DNA of 13,161 nucleotides from JAPLGE01 sp964355545 (GCA_964355545.1 CAYHEK010000043.1:1-13161); one strand, 5' to 3'. Counted from the stretch's first letter, positions 7,501 to 13,161 are shown. Translations and numbers: made by a program. The notes: generated by a model not told the origin, from the sequence alone.

Positions 7501-10500
7501 GCGCGATCCGGTCGTCGTTCGTGCGGCGCCAGGAGACGTACTCCTTCCCACTCGCCCAGATGAAGATGCTCGACTGGACCAGCCGTTCGCGGGAATCGAG
7601 GCCTCGAACGACCACCTTGTAGGATCCGCCCTCGGGCGGGGTGAAGGAGAGGACCTCCTCGGCCGCGGCGTCGGTCGTGAGGGTCCCGCGCAGGACCTCG
7701 GTGTCGTTCGTCTTCCATTCCCAACGCCCGCCTCCGGCCTCCCCTTCGACGTAGGTGTTCACCCACTCGCGGCGGTAGAGGATGTAGTCGAGGGAGCGCT
7801 CCGGGAGGCGCTTCCCGTCCCAGTCCACGGTCACGACGTCGATCCGCATCTCGTCCCCGGCGCGGCCGACGGAGGAGGCTGGCGCAAGCCCAATGTAGAA
7901 GTCGCCGCGGTGGAGGACGATCGTCGAGCGGCCGGAGAGGACCTGGCCGTCACTTGCGCGGACACTCGCCTCGACCGAGAGGAGGCGACTCCCTCTCGTC
8001 TGCACCGCCGAGGGGGAGTCCGCCGCGGTCGCCGCGGGCGGGATCTCGATCACGAGCCGACCGGCCGTGTCGGTCGTCCCCGATCCAGAGAGGATCACCT
8101 GCGGAGCCTCCCTCGGCCGCCACCAGCAGTCGAAGCAGACCCACGGGTCGTCGACGTCGGTGAAGCGGTAGCGCTCAAACTGCGGCGGCTGGAAACGGTA
8201 CTCCCCGGAAAGGACGTTCCACTCGACCGGTGCCTCCTTCACCGGCCCGCCGAAGAAGTAGCGCACGTCGACCGCCGCGCTCGTCTTCTCCCCGCGGCCG
8301 ATCTCGTCCACCTCCGGGGTGACCACGACCTCGAACTCCGGCGGCCGGTAGGCCGCCACCTGGAACGAGCCGGAGAAGGTCACGTCGTGGAGCGTCGCCT
8401 GGATCGCGTACTCGCCGAGGGAGGCTCCCTCGGGAAGCTCGAGGTCGCCGGTGAACGTCCCGTACCCATCGAGGGGGCAAAGCCCCTGATGGACGAGTTC
8501 CCACGAGGGGTCGTACACCTTGACCTCGATCGTCCCCGGGTCGGGGAGACGGTACCGCGCGTCGTCCTCGGCACGGACGACGCCGCGGAAATGGACGGTC
8601 TGGCCGGGCCGGTAGATGGGGCGGTCGGTATCGATGTGCGCCCGCCAGTCCTCGAGGTATCCAGACTCGAATCCAAACTCCCACGGAGCGATCCCGTCGG
8701 TCCACCACGGACTCCCCATCGTGAACGGACCCTCGCCGAGCACGGTGATCCCGCCCCACGGGTCTGGGAAGGGGAGCGACGCGAGGCCGTTCCCATCTGT
8801 CGCCGCCTCGGCCGCGCGGTTTCCGTCCTCGTCGTAGGCTGAAAGGTTCAGGAAGGCGACCGGCGCGCCGGTCTCGAGGTCGGTCGCCCAGGCGAGGATC
8901 TCCCGTCCGTCCGTCTTGAGGGTCAGGTTGACCGCGCTCACCACGAGGACGTGGCCGTGCGCCCAGCGGTCGTAGGGGACTCCCTCCGCGCCGAGCTCGA
9001 GGAAGTAGATCCCCGGATCGAGCGGGCCTCCGCCGCGGACGAGGTCGACGGCCGTGTAGCCAAGCTCGTTCTGTGGCGCCTCCACGGCGACCGACCAGCG
9101 CCGCACCCGCCCCTCTGACGGCGGTGTGAAGGAGTACCAGCCCCTCTCTGCCTCTAGGTACTCCTTCAGGGTGAGCCGGTAGAGGGCGAGGTCAAGGCGA
9201 TCGGTGTTGCGGTGGGCGACGAAGAGGCGAGCCGACTGGTAGGCGCTGTAGGTCCCGACCCGGCCGGGGACGTGCAGCCAGGCCACCGGGTCGAGGGGAC
9301 CGGTCGTGAAGCGGACAGCGAGCGTCTGTCCGGTCGTGTTCCCGTAGCGATCCGCGATCTTCGGCCCGATGTGGACGACGTACTCTTTGCTCGGCTGCGC
9401 GCCGAAGTCGATGACGAAGGTCGAGTCCCACTCGCGGAAGTAGGTGTGGACCTCCTCGGGAGCCGGCGCCGGCTCGATCGCGACGTTCTCCATCACCGAC
9501 TCCGGAACGATCGGCGCGTTGAAGTGGATGGAGAAGGACGTGTACGGGTAAGCGTCCGCCTCCCCGTCCCTGGGATCGGTCCCCACAATCCGCGGGAGGG
9601 GGACGGTCGTGAAGTGCCACGTGTACGCCTCGGCCATCCCGGCGCCTCCGCCTGAACTCTTGACCCCGGGGGCCAGGGAGACGACGTACTCCGTCCCGAA
9701 GGCGAGGCGCTCCTTGGGCGTGAAGGCAAGGGCGCTCCCGGAGACGTCGAACGTCCCCTCGACGCGCAATCCCAAGAACTCGTACAGGGCGCCGGCGCGG
9801 CGGAGGGTGAACGCCTGGCGCGCGCTCTCCGGATCGATCGGCATGTTGAAGGTCACGCGGACGCTACTATCCACGGGGACGAGGTCGGCCCCCTCGTCCG
9901 GGCTCGTCCAGACGACCGTCGGCGGTTCCGTGGAGAAGGCAAAGACGAAGTCCTCGGCCAGGAGCCCACCCGTCGTGTCGGTGAGGCCGGCCGCGACGCG
10001 GCCGGCGTACGTCGTCCCGCCCTTGAGGGACGCGCTCGGGGTGAAGACGTAGATCGAGGTGTTCAGCCACTCGCCCCTCCCCTCGATCACGGGGGCGAAC
10101 GTGAGGGGGTTGGGGAGCTTCGCCGCGGCCGGGTCGGAGATCGCGAGGAGCGGCACGACCGGCCGGTTGAAGATCACGGTGATTGTGCTGTCCGCGGCCA
10201 CCTTCTCCGTCCCTGGGGCCGGGATGACTTGAGTCACGAGGAGGTAGCCGACCGTGCGGAAGGTGAAGGTGTACGGTGCCTCAAGGTGCCGGTCCTCTGC
10301 GTCGGCGGCGCCAGTCCCGATCGTCACCGTGTAGGAGGCGTCGCGCGGCCAGTCCGCGGACGGACGGAAGCGGAGCGTCCGCTCGTCCGGCCAGGAGAAG
10401 GACCCAGTCAGGCTCGGGGAGAGGGAGAACGCCCCCTGCACGGAGGCGCGGTCCATCGGCCGGTCGAAGACGAGTTCCACCGCGCCCTCGACTCGGAGCT

Positions 10501-10630
10501 CCTCGCCCCGCTCCGGTGTCCGCTCTACGACGACCGGCGCAGGCGCTCCGGCCGCAAACCCGCACGTCACGAAGACAAACCCAACCAGGATTCCCAGAAG
10601 GACCGCACTCGACCACCGTGTGCTGTTCAT
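4592..10630 (-). CDS. Bacterial alpha-2-macroglobulin-like protein with intact thioester
   Basis: 2012 residues, long for the family (E. coli YfhM is about 1650). The signal peptide is residues 1-28 (VLLGILVGFVFVTCGFAAG). Four Big_5/SbsA-type Ig-like repeats follow (about 31-127, 130-232, 235-340, 343-442), each with an FxxPxxxxS motif and an FTT/FST end. MG-type domains come next; MG2 near 655-760 has DRPIYRPGQTVHFRG. The bait-region domain starts near 1045 (DKGTYTPGETAKI). A flexible segment (1227-1286) precedes the A2M domain (DTAYWNGCVVT...LPDNLTTW). The thioester domain has YECTEQ with Cys1514 and Gln1517, then GGWGWWWDD near 1565. The C-terminal MG10-like domain (about 1880-2005) has a Trp-rich strand and ELRDEKVVLFADYLPAGTY. 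Family knowledge: protease cleavage of the bait activates the thioester, which traps the attacker. No PbpC gene is adjacent. The frame extends 80 codons upstream, but the ATG at 10630 has AAGGAGG seven bases before it and leads directly into the signal peptide. Probably periplasmic or surface-attached. Confidence 0.95.
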   Translation of the reverse strand: MNSTRWSSAVLLGILVGFVFVTCGFAAGAPAPVVVERTPERGEELRVEGAVELVFDRPMDRASVQGAFSLSPSLTGSFSWPDERTLRFRPSADWPRDASYTVTIGTGAADAEDRHLEAPYTFTFRTVGYLLVTQVIPAPGTEKVAADSTITVIFNRPVVPLLAISDPAAAKLPNPLTFAPVIEGRGEWLNTSIYVFTPSASLKGGTTYAGRVAAGLTDTTGGLLAEDFVFAFSTEPPTVVWTSPDEGADLVPVDSSVRVTFNMPIDPESARQAFTLRRAGALYEFLGLRVEGTFDVSGSALAFTPKERLAFGTEYVVSLAPGVKSSGGGAGMAEAYTWHFTTVPLPRIVGTDPRDGEADAYPYTSFSIHFNAPIVPESVMENVAIEPAPAPEEVHTYFREWDSTFVIDFGAQPSKEYVVHIGPKIADRYGNTTGQTLAVRFTTGPLDPVAWLHVPGRVGTYSAYQSARLFVAHRNTDRLDLALYRLTLKEYLEAERGWYSFTPPSEGRVRRWSVAVEAPQNELGYTAVDLVRGGGPLDPGIYFLELGAEGVPYDRWAHGHVLVVSAVNLTLKTDGREILAWATDLETGAPVAFLNLSAYDEDGNRAAEAATDGNGLASLPFPDPWGGITVLGEGPFTMGSPWWTDGIAPWEFGFESGYLEDWRAHIDTDRPIYRPGQTVHFRGVVRAEDDARYRLPDPGTIEVKVYDPSWELVHQGLCPLDGYGTFTGDLELPEGASLGEYAIQATLHDVTFSGSFQVAAYRPPEFEVVVTPEVDEIGRGEKTSAAVDVRYFFGGPVKEAPVEWNVLSGEYRFQPPQFERYRFTDVDDPWVCFDCWWRPREAPQVILSGSGTTDTAGRLVIEIPPAATAADSPSAVQTRGSRLLSVEASVRASDGQVLSGRSTIVLHRGDFYIGLAPASSVGRAGDEMRIDVVTVDWDGKRLPERSLDYILYRREWVNTYVEGEAGGGRWEWKTNDTEVLRGTLTTDAAAEEVLSFTPPEGGSYKVVVRGLDSRERLVQSSIFIWASGKEYVSWRRTNDDRIALVSDKGTYTPGETAKILIPSPFPGEQWALVTVERGTILRREVVLLTSNSTVYELPITADYVPNVYVSVVLVQGQRAAQEAAGGAPAVASHKVGYVGLAVEPIPQRLVITLAPSAEQALPGGEVSYDLSTTDAVGEPVAASLAVDLVDKGILTLRPRTPDAIAQEFYGQRGLGVTTSSGLTISIDRLLLEQTRQARQTTDEERFGRGEVGTALPMAAVPEGGAEGMAADGAAKSAAEQLPAGVPLREEFADTAYWNGCVVTGPNGRAKVAIDLPDNLTTWVFRAVGVTQATQVGEATDELLVTKPLLVRPVVPRFFVVGDRVEVACLVNNNTDQGLVAEVTLGAVGLSVEGGTIQTASVPASGETKVTWWATVEDVQEVDLAVSAVAGEYSDAARPRLATGPAGTLRVYRYTAPEVVGTAGELVAEGTRTEVIGLPRKYDDRQGELFVELDPSLAAGMREGLTYLEHFEYECTEQVVSRFLPNVLTWRALLHLGIKNAKLEEKLPGLVEEGLTKLYVRQHSDGGWGWWWDDRSNPHLTAYVVFALTVAREAGFEVYPAALARGLDFLAGELVPARELDSSPSANRQAWILYVMAEAGRTKEVGRFIDDLFAARGKLAHYGRAYLALALSLLDREDDRVKTLLSDITNAAILSATGAHWEEKNYDFWAMNTDTRSTAVILDTLARLDPKNALISNVVRWLMVARKDGIWETTQETAWALISLTDWMVVTGELAGRYDYSVKLNDEPLAAGSVTQETVDEPVRLSVQVAKLLAEAGNRLTVGRGPGEGRLYYTAHLKVYLPVEDLPALDRGISVTRQYVPADRPAGETGAEVDSASVGEVVQVRLTIVAPHDLYYVVVEDPLPAGAEAIDPSLATTSRLAEEPGLVRERDAESAPWRWFPWWWRWYSRSELRDEKVVLFADYLPAGTYTYQYTFRATQPGAYHVIPTTAHEFYFPEVFGRSMGRLFTVTEEK

Positions 10631-10637
10631 CGTCGCC

Positions 10638-10644
10638 CCTCCTT
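10638..10644 (-). promoter_or_regulatory. Shine-Dalgarno that sets the macroglobulin start
   Basis: AAGGAGG on the minus strand, seven bases before the ATG at 10630. It supports this start over the longer open frame to 10870, whose extra 80 residues look like untranslated leader and do not form a signal peptide. Confidence 0.75.
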
Positions 10645-10659
10645 CGCTTCCTCCGAAGT

Positions 10660-10681
10660 GCGCTATCCCTAGAGATACCGC
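10660..10681. promoter_or_regulatory. 22-bp imperfect palindrome over the macroglobulin promoter
   Basis: Nine of eleven symmetric base pairs match around a central CTAG; the mismatches are 10663/10678 and 10668/10673. The inner part is TATC-C-CTAG-A-GATA and the outer arms are GCG/CGC. It overlaps the proposed -10 of the macroglobulin gene (10672-10677), the expected position for an operator. Confidence 0.5.
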
Positions 10682-10700
10682 GAAAACCCGGACAAGGCAA
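10672..10700 (-). promoter_or_regulatory. Candidate promoter of the macroglobulin gene
   Basis: On the minus strand, -35 TTGCCT (10695-10700, 4 of 6), a 17-bp spacer, and -10 TATCTC (10672-10677, 3 of 6). The leader would be about 35 bases with the Shine-Dalgarno inside it. The -10 is poor; the coincidence with the palindrome adds some weight. Confidence 0.35.
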
Positions 10701-10781
10701 GCCGGCCCGCCGACGAACGAACACCCCGATCGGCCAGAAGTTTCAGCAGGATGGACGGCCCGAGATCGAATTGGGCTCGCA

Positions 10782-10811
10782 CTGGCGTCGAGATGCCAAA
10801 GGGGGTATAGT
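10782..10811 (+). promoter_or_regulatory. Candidate promoter of the CxxC protein gene
   Basis: -10 TATAGT (10806-10811, 5 of 6 to consensus) inside GGGTATAGTGG, identical to the element before the ACT gene. The best -35 is only CTGGCG (10782-10787, 3 of 6) with an 18-bp spacer. The leader would be about 64 bases. The rest of the 251-bp divergent intergenic region (10631-10881) shows no further gene. Confidence 0.45.
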
Positions 10812-10881
10812 GGGCGAAACGAGCGTGAACCTGGAGCTGGGGGAGTTTGACCATCGCCGGGTGCACACAAAAGGAGAGACG

Positions 10882-11061
10882 ATGTCTTACCAAGAGCGGA
10901 AGATGTACGACGTCAGTCACATGGGACTCCGCTGCGCGGAGTGCGCCGCGGAGATCCGCGAGCTCCCGTTCCAGCCCAGGGACGACCGGCCGGTGTACTG
11001 CAAGGATTGCGCCCGCAAGCGGCGCCCACCGCGAAGTGGGGGTGGCGGTCCGCGCCGCTAG
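10882..11061 (+). CDS. Small CxxC...CxxC zinc-ribbon-like protein
   Basis: 59 residues. C18-A-E-C21 and C40-K-D-C43 form a four-cysteine zinc ribbon, with ELPFQPRDDRPVYC between the pairs. This matches the small 'CxxC-x17-CxxC' domain family found in various bacteria and archaea, but the interval here is 18 residues, one longer than the family name implies. The protein ends in a basic, Gly/Arg-rich tail (RKRRPPRSGGGGPRR), which could bind nucleic acid. The family has no established function that I know of; zinc binding is inferred from the cysteines. The ATG is chosen for AAGGAGA at 10871-10877, four bases upstream. The gene is divergent from the macroglobulin gene and monocistronic, ending in a strong intrinsic terminator 15 bp after its stop. 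Confidence 0.85.
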   Translation: MSYQERKMYDVSHMGLRCAECAAEIRELPFQPRDDRPVYCKDCARKRRPPRSGGGGPRR

Positions 11062-11076
11062 CCAGTTACCTCTCAC

Positions 11077-11115
11077 AAGAGGAGCAGGCCGGACTTTCTG
11101 GCCTGTTCCTCTTTT
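11077..11115 (+). terminator. Intrinsic terminator after the CxxC protein gene
   Basis: A 14-bp stem (11077-11090 with 11100-11113; one G-U pair) begins AAGAGGAG, has core CAGGCC/GGCCTG, and can extend a few pairs into the loop. It is followed by TTTT at 11112-11115. It lies between convergent genes, and the molybdopterin gene's stop codon is at 11117-11119. It may also stop minus-strand transcription, but the T-run on that side is only CTCTTG. Confidence 0.88.
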
Positions 11116-11116
11116 C

Positions 11117-11677
11117 TCACCGGTAGCGCTCTTCGCGCCAGGGGTCGCCTCGGTCGTGGTAGCCTCGCGCCTCCCAGAAACCGCGGCGGAGCTCCGTGAG
11201 GAATTCAAGGTGCGAGAGATACTTCGCGCTCTTCCAAGCGTAGAGCGAGGGAATCACTAGGCGCAGAGGGTATCCATTCTCCGGCGAAAGCGGTGCCCCG
11301 TTCAGCCGCGAGGCGAGCAGGCTTTCCTCCCTCACGAAGTGATCGTAGGGGACGTTCGTCGCGTAGCCCTCGCGGCCGTGCGCGATTACCCATGCCACGC
11401 TGGGCCTCGGGCGCACAAGCTGGACGATCGCCCGGGTAAGGACGCCCTCCCAGGTGAGGTCCGGGACGCTCCAGGTCGTGACGCAGTGGAAGTCGGCCCG
11501 CACCGTCGCCTTCTCTAGGCCAAGGATCTCCTCCCACGAGAGCTCAACTGGATTCTCCACCTCGCCCGCCAGGCGCAGGCGGAAGCGGCCGAGGTCCACG
11601 GCTAAGATCGGCGCGATGTCGTAGACGATCGGCCTCTCCACCCAGCGCTGTCCAGGGGGAAGCCTTTCCTTTTCCAT
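11117..11677 (-). CDS. Sulfite-oxidase-like molybdopterin oxidoreductase
   Basis: 186 residues. The protein matches the small, cytosolic sulfite-oxidase-like oxidoreductase family (Oxidored_molyb fold, YuiH-like). Its key features are ADFHCVTTWSVPDLTWEGV, with Cys65 as the probable molybdenum-ligating thiolate, then HGREGYATNVPYD, NGAPLSPENGYPLRLVIPSLYAWKSAKY, and the family-typical end GFWEARGYHDRGDPWREERYR. There is no signal peptide, Tat motif, heme domain or dimerisation domain, unlike eukaryotic sulfite oxidase or periplasmic MsrP. The substrate is unknown. It needs molybdopterin cofactor made elsewhere; no moa/moe genes lie in this window. The frame is open up to 11743, but conservation starts near the ATG at 11677. 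That ATG has no Shine-Dalgarno and a -10-like box 10 bases upstream, so it may be translated leaderless. It is divergent from the MFS gene (96 bp apart) and convergent with the CxxC gene. Confidence 0.88.
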   Translation of the reverse strand: MEKERLPPGQRWVERPIVYDIAPILAVDLGRFRLRLAGEVENPVELSWEEILGLEKATVRADFHCVTTWSVPDLTWEGVLTRAIVQLVRPRPSVAWVIAHGREGYATNVPYDHFVREESLLASRLNGAPLSPENGYPLRLVIPSLYAWKSAKYLSHLEFLTELRRGFWEARGYHDRGDPWREERYR

Positions 11678-11687
11678 CGTAACGACG

Positions 11688-11716
11688 AGCGTAGCAGTTG
11701 GCGTCCTTGGAGCCAA
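11688..11716 (-). promoter_or_regulatory. Candidate promoter of the molybdopterin gene
   Basis: On the minus strand, -35 TTGGCT (11711-11716, 4 of 6), a 17-bp spacer, an extended TGC, and -10 TACGCT (11688-11693). The -10 ends 10 bases before the ATG, so the mRNA would have a leader of only about 0-4 bases. Confidence 0.45.
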
Positions 11717-11717
11717 C
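11697..11717. repeat. Short inverted repeat over the molybdopterin gene -35
   Basis: GTTGGC (11697-11702) and GCCAAC (11712-11717) are perfect inverted copies with a 9-base spacer, overlapping the proposed -35 and spacer. Possible operator; six-base arms can occur by chance. Confidence 0.3.
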
Positions 11718-11731
11718 CTCAAGCCGAGGAG

Positions 11732-11759
11732 ACCACAGTCCAAGGGCGAGGTTTGTGGT
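11732..11759. repeat. Short inverted repeat over the MFS promoter
   Basis: ACCACA (11732-11737) and TGTGGT (11754-11759) are inverted copies separated by 16 bases, spanning the -35 to -10 region of the MFS gene. Possible operator; weak evidence alone. Confidence 0.3.
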
Positions 11760-11764
11760 ATCCT
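11756..11764 (+). promoter_or_regulatory. Extended -10 box of the MFS gene
   Basis: TGGTATCCT: an extended TGn plus TATCCT (4 of 6). It ends nine bases before the ATG at 11774, so the transcript would be leaderless or nearly so; there is no Shine-Dalgarno. No clear -35 is seen at 17-18 bp. Confidence 0.45.
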
Positions 11765-11773
11765 TCTTGAAAC

Positions 11774-13161
11774 ATGTCGCAGCCTTCAGACAAGTGGTAC
11801 GTCCTCCTCATCACGTCTCTAGCCCCTTTCCTGACGGCGTTCATGGGTTCGTCGGTGAACATCGCCCTCCCGACGATCGGGATGGAGTTCGGGACGAGCG
11901 CCGTCGCCCTGGGATGGATCGCGACTTCTTACCTCCTCGCCGCCGCGGTCGGCCTCGTTCCGCTCGGTCGTCTCGCCGATCTCCACGGCCGCAAACGTGT
12001 CTTTACACTCGGGATCGCCGTCTACATGGTCTCCTCTCTTCTCTGTGCGCTCGCGCCGTCAAACACCCTCCTGCTTCTCTTCCGCGTCATCCAAGGCACG
12101 GGCGGGGCGATGCTCGTTGGCACCTCCATGGCCATCCTCATGGCGGCCTTTCCGCACAACGAACGCGGCAAGGCCCTTGGCTGGAACGTCGCTGCGGTCT
12201 ACAGCGGCCTGGCCATTGGTCCGTTCCTTGGCGGGATCCTCACTCAGCACCTGGGTTGGCGAAGCCTCTTCATCGCGAATGTCCCCCTCGGGGCCCTCAT
12301 CCTTGCTCTTGCCTGCTGGAAGATCGAGAAGGACCGACCGGCGTCCCGAGGGGCGCGGTTCGATCTCGTGGAGGCTCTGGCCTATGGTGCTAGCCTAGTG
12401 GCTTTGATGACCGGTTTCAGCACGCTCCCCGCCCTGCGCGGCGTCTTCCTCCTCCTCGCCGGGATCGCCGGGCTCCTCGGCTTTGCCGTGTGGGAGCTGC
12501 GCGCCGAGAGTCCCCTTCTCGATCTCCGCCTCTTCCGGAGAAACCGCACCCTCACCTTGTCCAACCTCGCCGCCTTGATCAACTACAGCGCGACCGCCGG
12601 CGTGGGGTTTCTCTTGAGCCTCTACCTCCAGTACAACCGCCGCTTCGACCCCCAGACAGCCGGGCTCGTCCTCGTTTCCCAGCCGATCATCCAGACCCTC
12701 TTTTCGCCCCTCGCTGGCCGGATCTCCGACCGAATCCAACCCCGCATCGTCGCCTCGATTGGCATGTCGATGACGGTCGCCGGCCTTTCGCTCCTTTCCT
12801 TCCTTGGGCCGCGGACACCGCTTTTCCTCATCGTCTTGAACCTTGCGTGGATGGGCCTCTCGTTTGCCCTCTTCTCCTCCCCCAACACGAACGCGGTCAT
12901 GAGCGCCGTCGACGAGCATCTGTACGGGATCGTGTCGGGGACGCTCGCCACGATGCGCGCGACCGGCCAGATGGTGAGCATGGGGATCGCCATGCTCCTC
13001 TTCTCCGTCTTCATCGGAAACGCGACGATCACGGAAGCGAACGCCGGCGAGTTCCTCACCGCCGCCCGCGTTGCCTTCGCCCTCTTCGCCTTCCTGTGCC
13101 TTGGGGGAGTCTTCGCTTCCTTAAGCCGCGGCGACCTCACGAACCGGTCCCCGTCGCGGTA
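11774..13161 (+). CDS. DHA2-type MFS transporter (cut at the window edge)
   Basis: 462 codons plus two bases (TA) at the edge, open throughout. Family features: motif A GRLADLHGRKR (65-75) in the loop between membrane segments 2 and 3; FRVIQGTGGAMLVG (103-116), the motif B region of segment 4; VYSGLAIGPFLGGIL (142-156), the antiporter motif C in segment 5; and a second-half GRISDRI loop. Length and hydrophobic pattern suit the 14-segment drug/H+ antiporters (EmrB/QacA type). The final residues (RGDLTNRSPSR) look like a hydrophilic tail, so the terminal TA is probably the start of a stop codon. Segment 1 reads TAFMGSSVNIALPTIG where many DHA2 proteins have an acidic LDxTIVNVALP motif, so the proton- or substrate-linked acid is missing there. 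The substrate is unknown. The ATG has no Shine-Dalgarno and an extended -10 just upstream. It is divergent from the molybdopterin gene. Confidence 0.9.
   Translation, partial: MSQPSDKWYVLLITSLAPFLTAFMGSSVNIALPTIGMEFGTSAVALGWIATSYLLAAAVGLVPLGRLADLHGRKRVFTLGIAVYMVSSLLCALAPSNTLLLLFRVIQGTGGAMLVGTSMAILMAAFPHNERGKALGWNVAAVYSGLAIGPFLGGILTQHLGWRSLFIANVPLGALILALACWKIEKDRPASRGARFDLVEALAYGASLVALMTGFSTLPALRGVFLLLAGIAGLLGFAVWELRAESPLLDLRLFRRNRTLTLSNLAALINYSATAGVGFLLSLYLQYNRRFDPQTAGLVLVSQPIIQTLFSPLAGRISDRIQPRIVASIGMSMTVAGLSLLSFLGPRTPLFLIVLNLAWMGLSFALFSSPNTNAVMSAVDEHLYGIVSGTLATMRATGQMVSMGIAMLLFSVFIGNATITEANAGEFLTAARVAFALFAFLCLGGVFASLSRGDLTNRSPSR

Noticed and set aside
7910..8842. Plus-strand open frame (310 codons) antisense to the macroglobulin
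   Set aside because: Same shadow pattern; the minus-strand MG domains in this stretch are unmistakable.
10562..10564. Lipobox at Cys23 of the macroglobulin (FVTC-G)
   Set aside because: Thr at -1 and Phe at -3 do not fit the lipobox consensus; cleavage by signal peptidase I near AAG is more likely. Homologous E. coli YfhM is a lipoprotein, so this is not fully excluded.
10631..10870. 80-codon N-terminal extension of the macroglobulin
   Set aside because: It would put a low-complexity leader before a perfect signal peptide and skip a strong Shine-Dalgarno. It also covers the promoters and the palindrome.

Overview
The window is GC-rich bacterial DNA with seven protein genes, densely packed, and no tRNA, rRNA, CRISPR array, transposase or phage gene that I could see. 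Codon third positions are strongly G/C, which produces long spurious antisense frames. The lineage cannot be fixed from this sequence. A huge thioester alpha-2-macroglobulin with N-terminal Ig-like repeats, a small CxxC...CxxC protein and several possibly leaderless genes would fit a deep-branching GC-rich phylum (Bipolaricaulota/Acetothermia, Chloroflexota or similar). That is a guess.

Layout. Positions 4-903 (minus) encode an SPFH/band-7 membrane protein (slipin/stomatin type), whose leader carries a perfect 10-bp inverted repeat. Positions 1101-4013 (minus) encode a 970-residue exported protein: two NEW3-like Ig domains, a long beta-rich, probably barrel-like middle, two SdrD-B/CarboxypepD_reg-like domains and a PKD domain. 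Divergent from it, 4180-4584 (plus) encodes a 134-residue tandem-ACT-domain protein with a good promoter, a perfect 12-bp palindrome and a strong ribosome-binding site. Converging on it with a 7-bp gap is the 2012-residue alpha-2-macroglobulin-like protein (10630-4592, minus), with an intact CTEQ thioester motif. Its promoter region holds a 22-bp imperfect palindrome. Next is a 59-residue zinc-ribbon-like protein (10882-11061, plus) with a strong intrinsic terminator, then a sulfite-oxidase-like molybdopterin protein (11677-11117, minus), and finally a DHA2-type MFS transporter (11774 to the edge, plus) that is cut within or just at its stop codon.

How the genes relate. From 1101 onwards each gene lies on the opposite strand to its neighbours, so apart from a possible pair at the left edge every gene should be its own transcription unit. 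Three of the seven (beta-rich protein, molybdopterin protein, MFS) lack a Shine-Dalgarno sequence but have a TANNNT box 6-10 nt before the start, suggesting leaderless mRNAs. The other four have clear Shine-Dalgarno sequences. Functionally, the SPFH protein, the beta-rich protein and the macroglobulin are cell-envelope components. The ACT, CxxC and molybdopterin proteins are probably cytosolic and not obviously linked to them. The most notable object is the macroglobulin: bacterial members are thought to trap proteases, often beside penicillin-binding protein PbpC, which is absent here.
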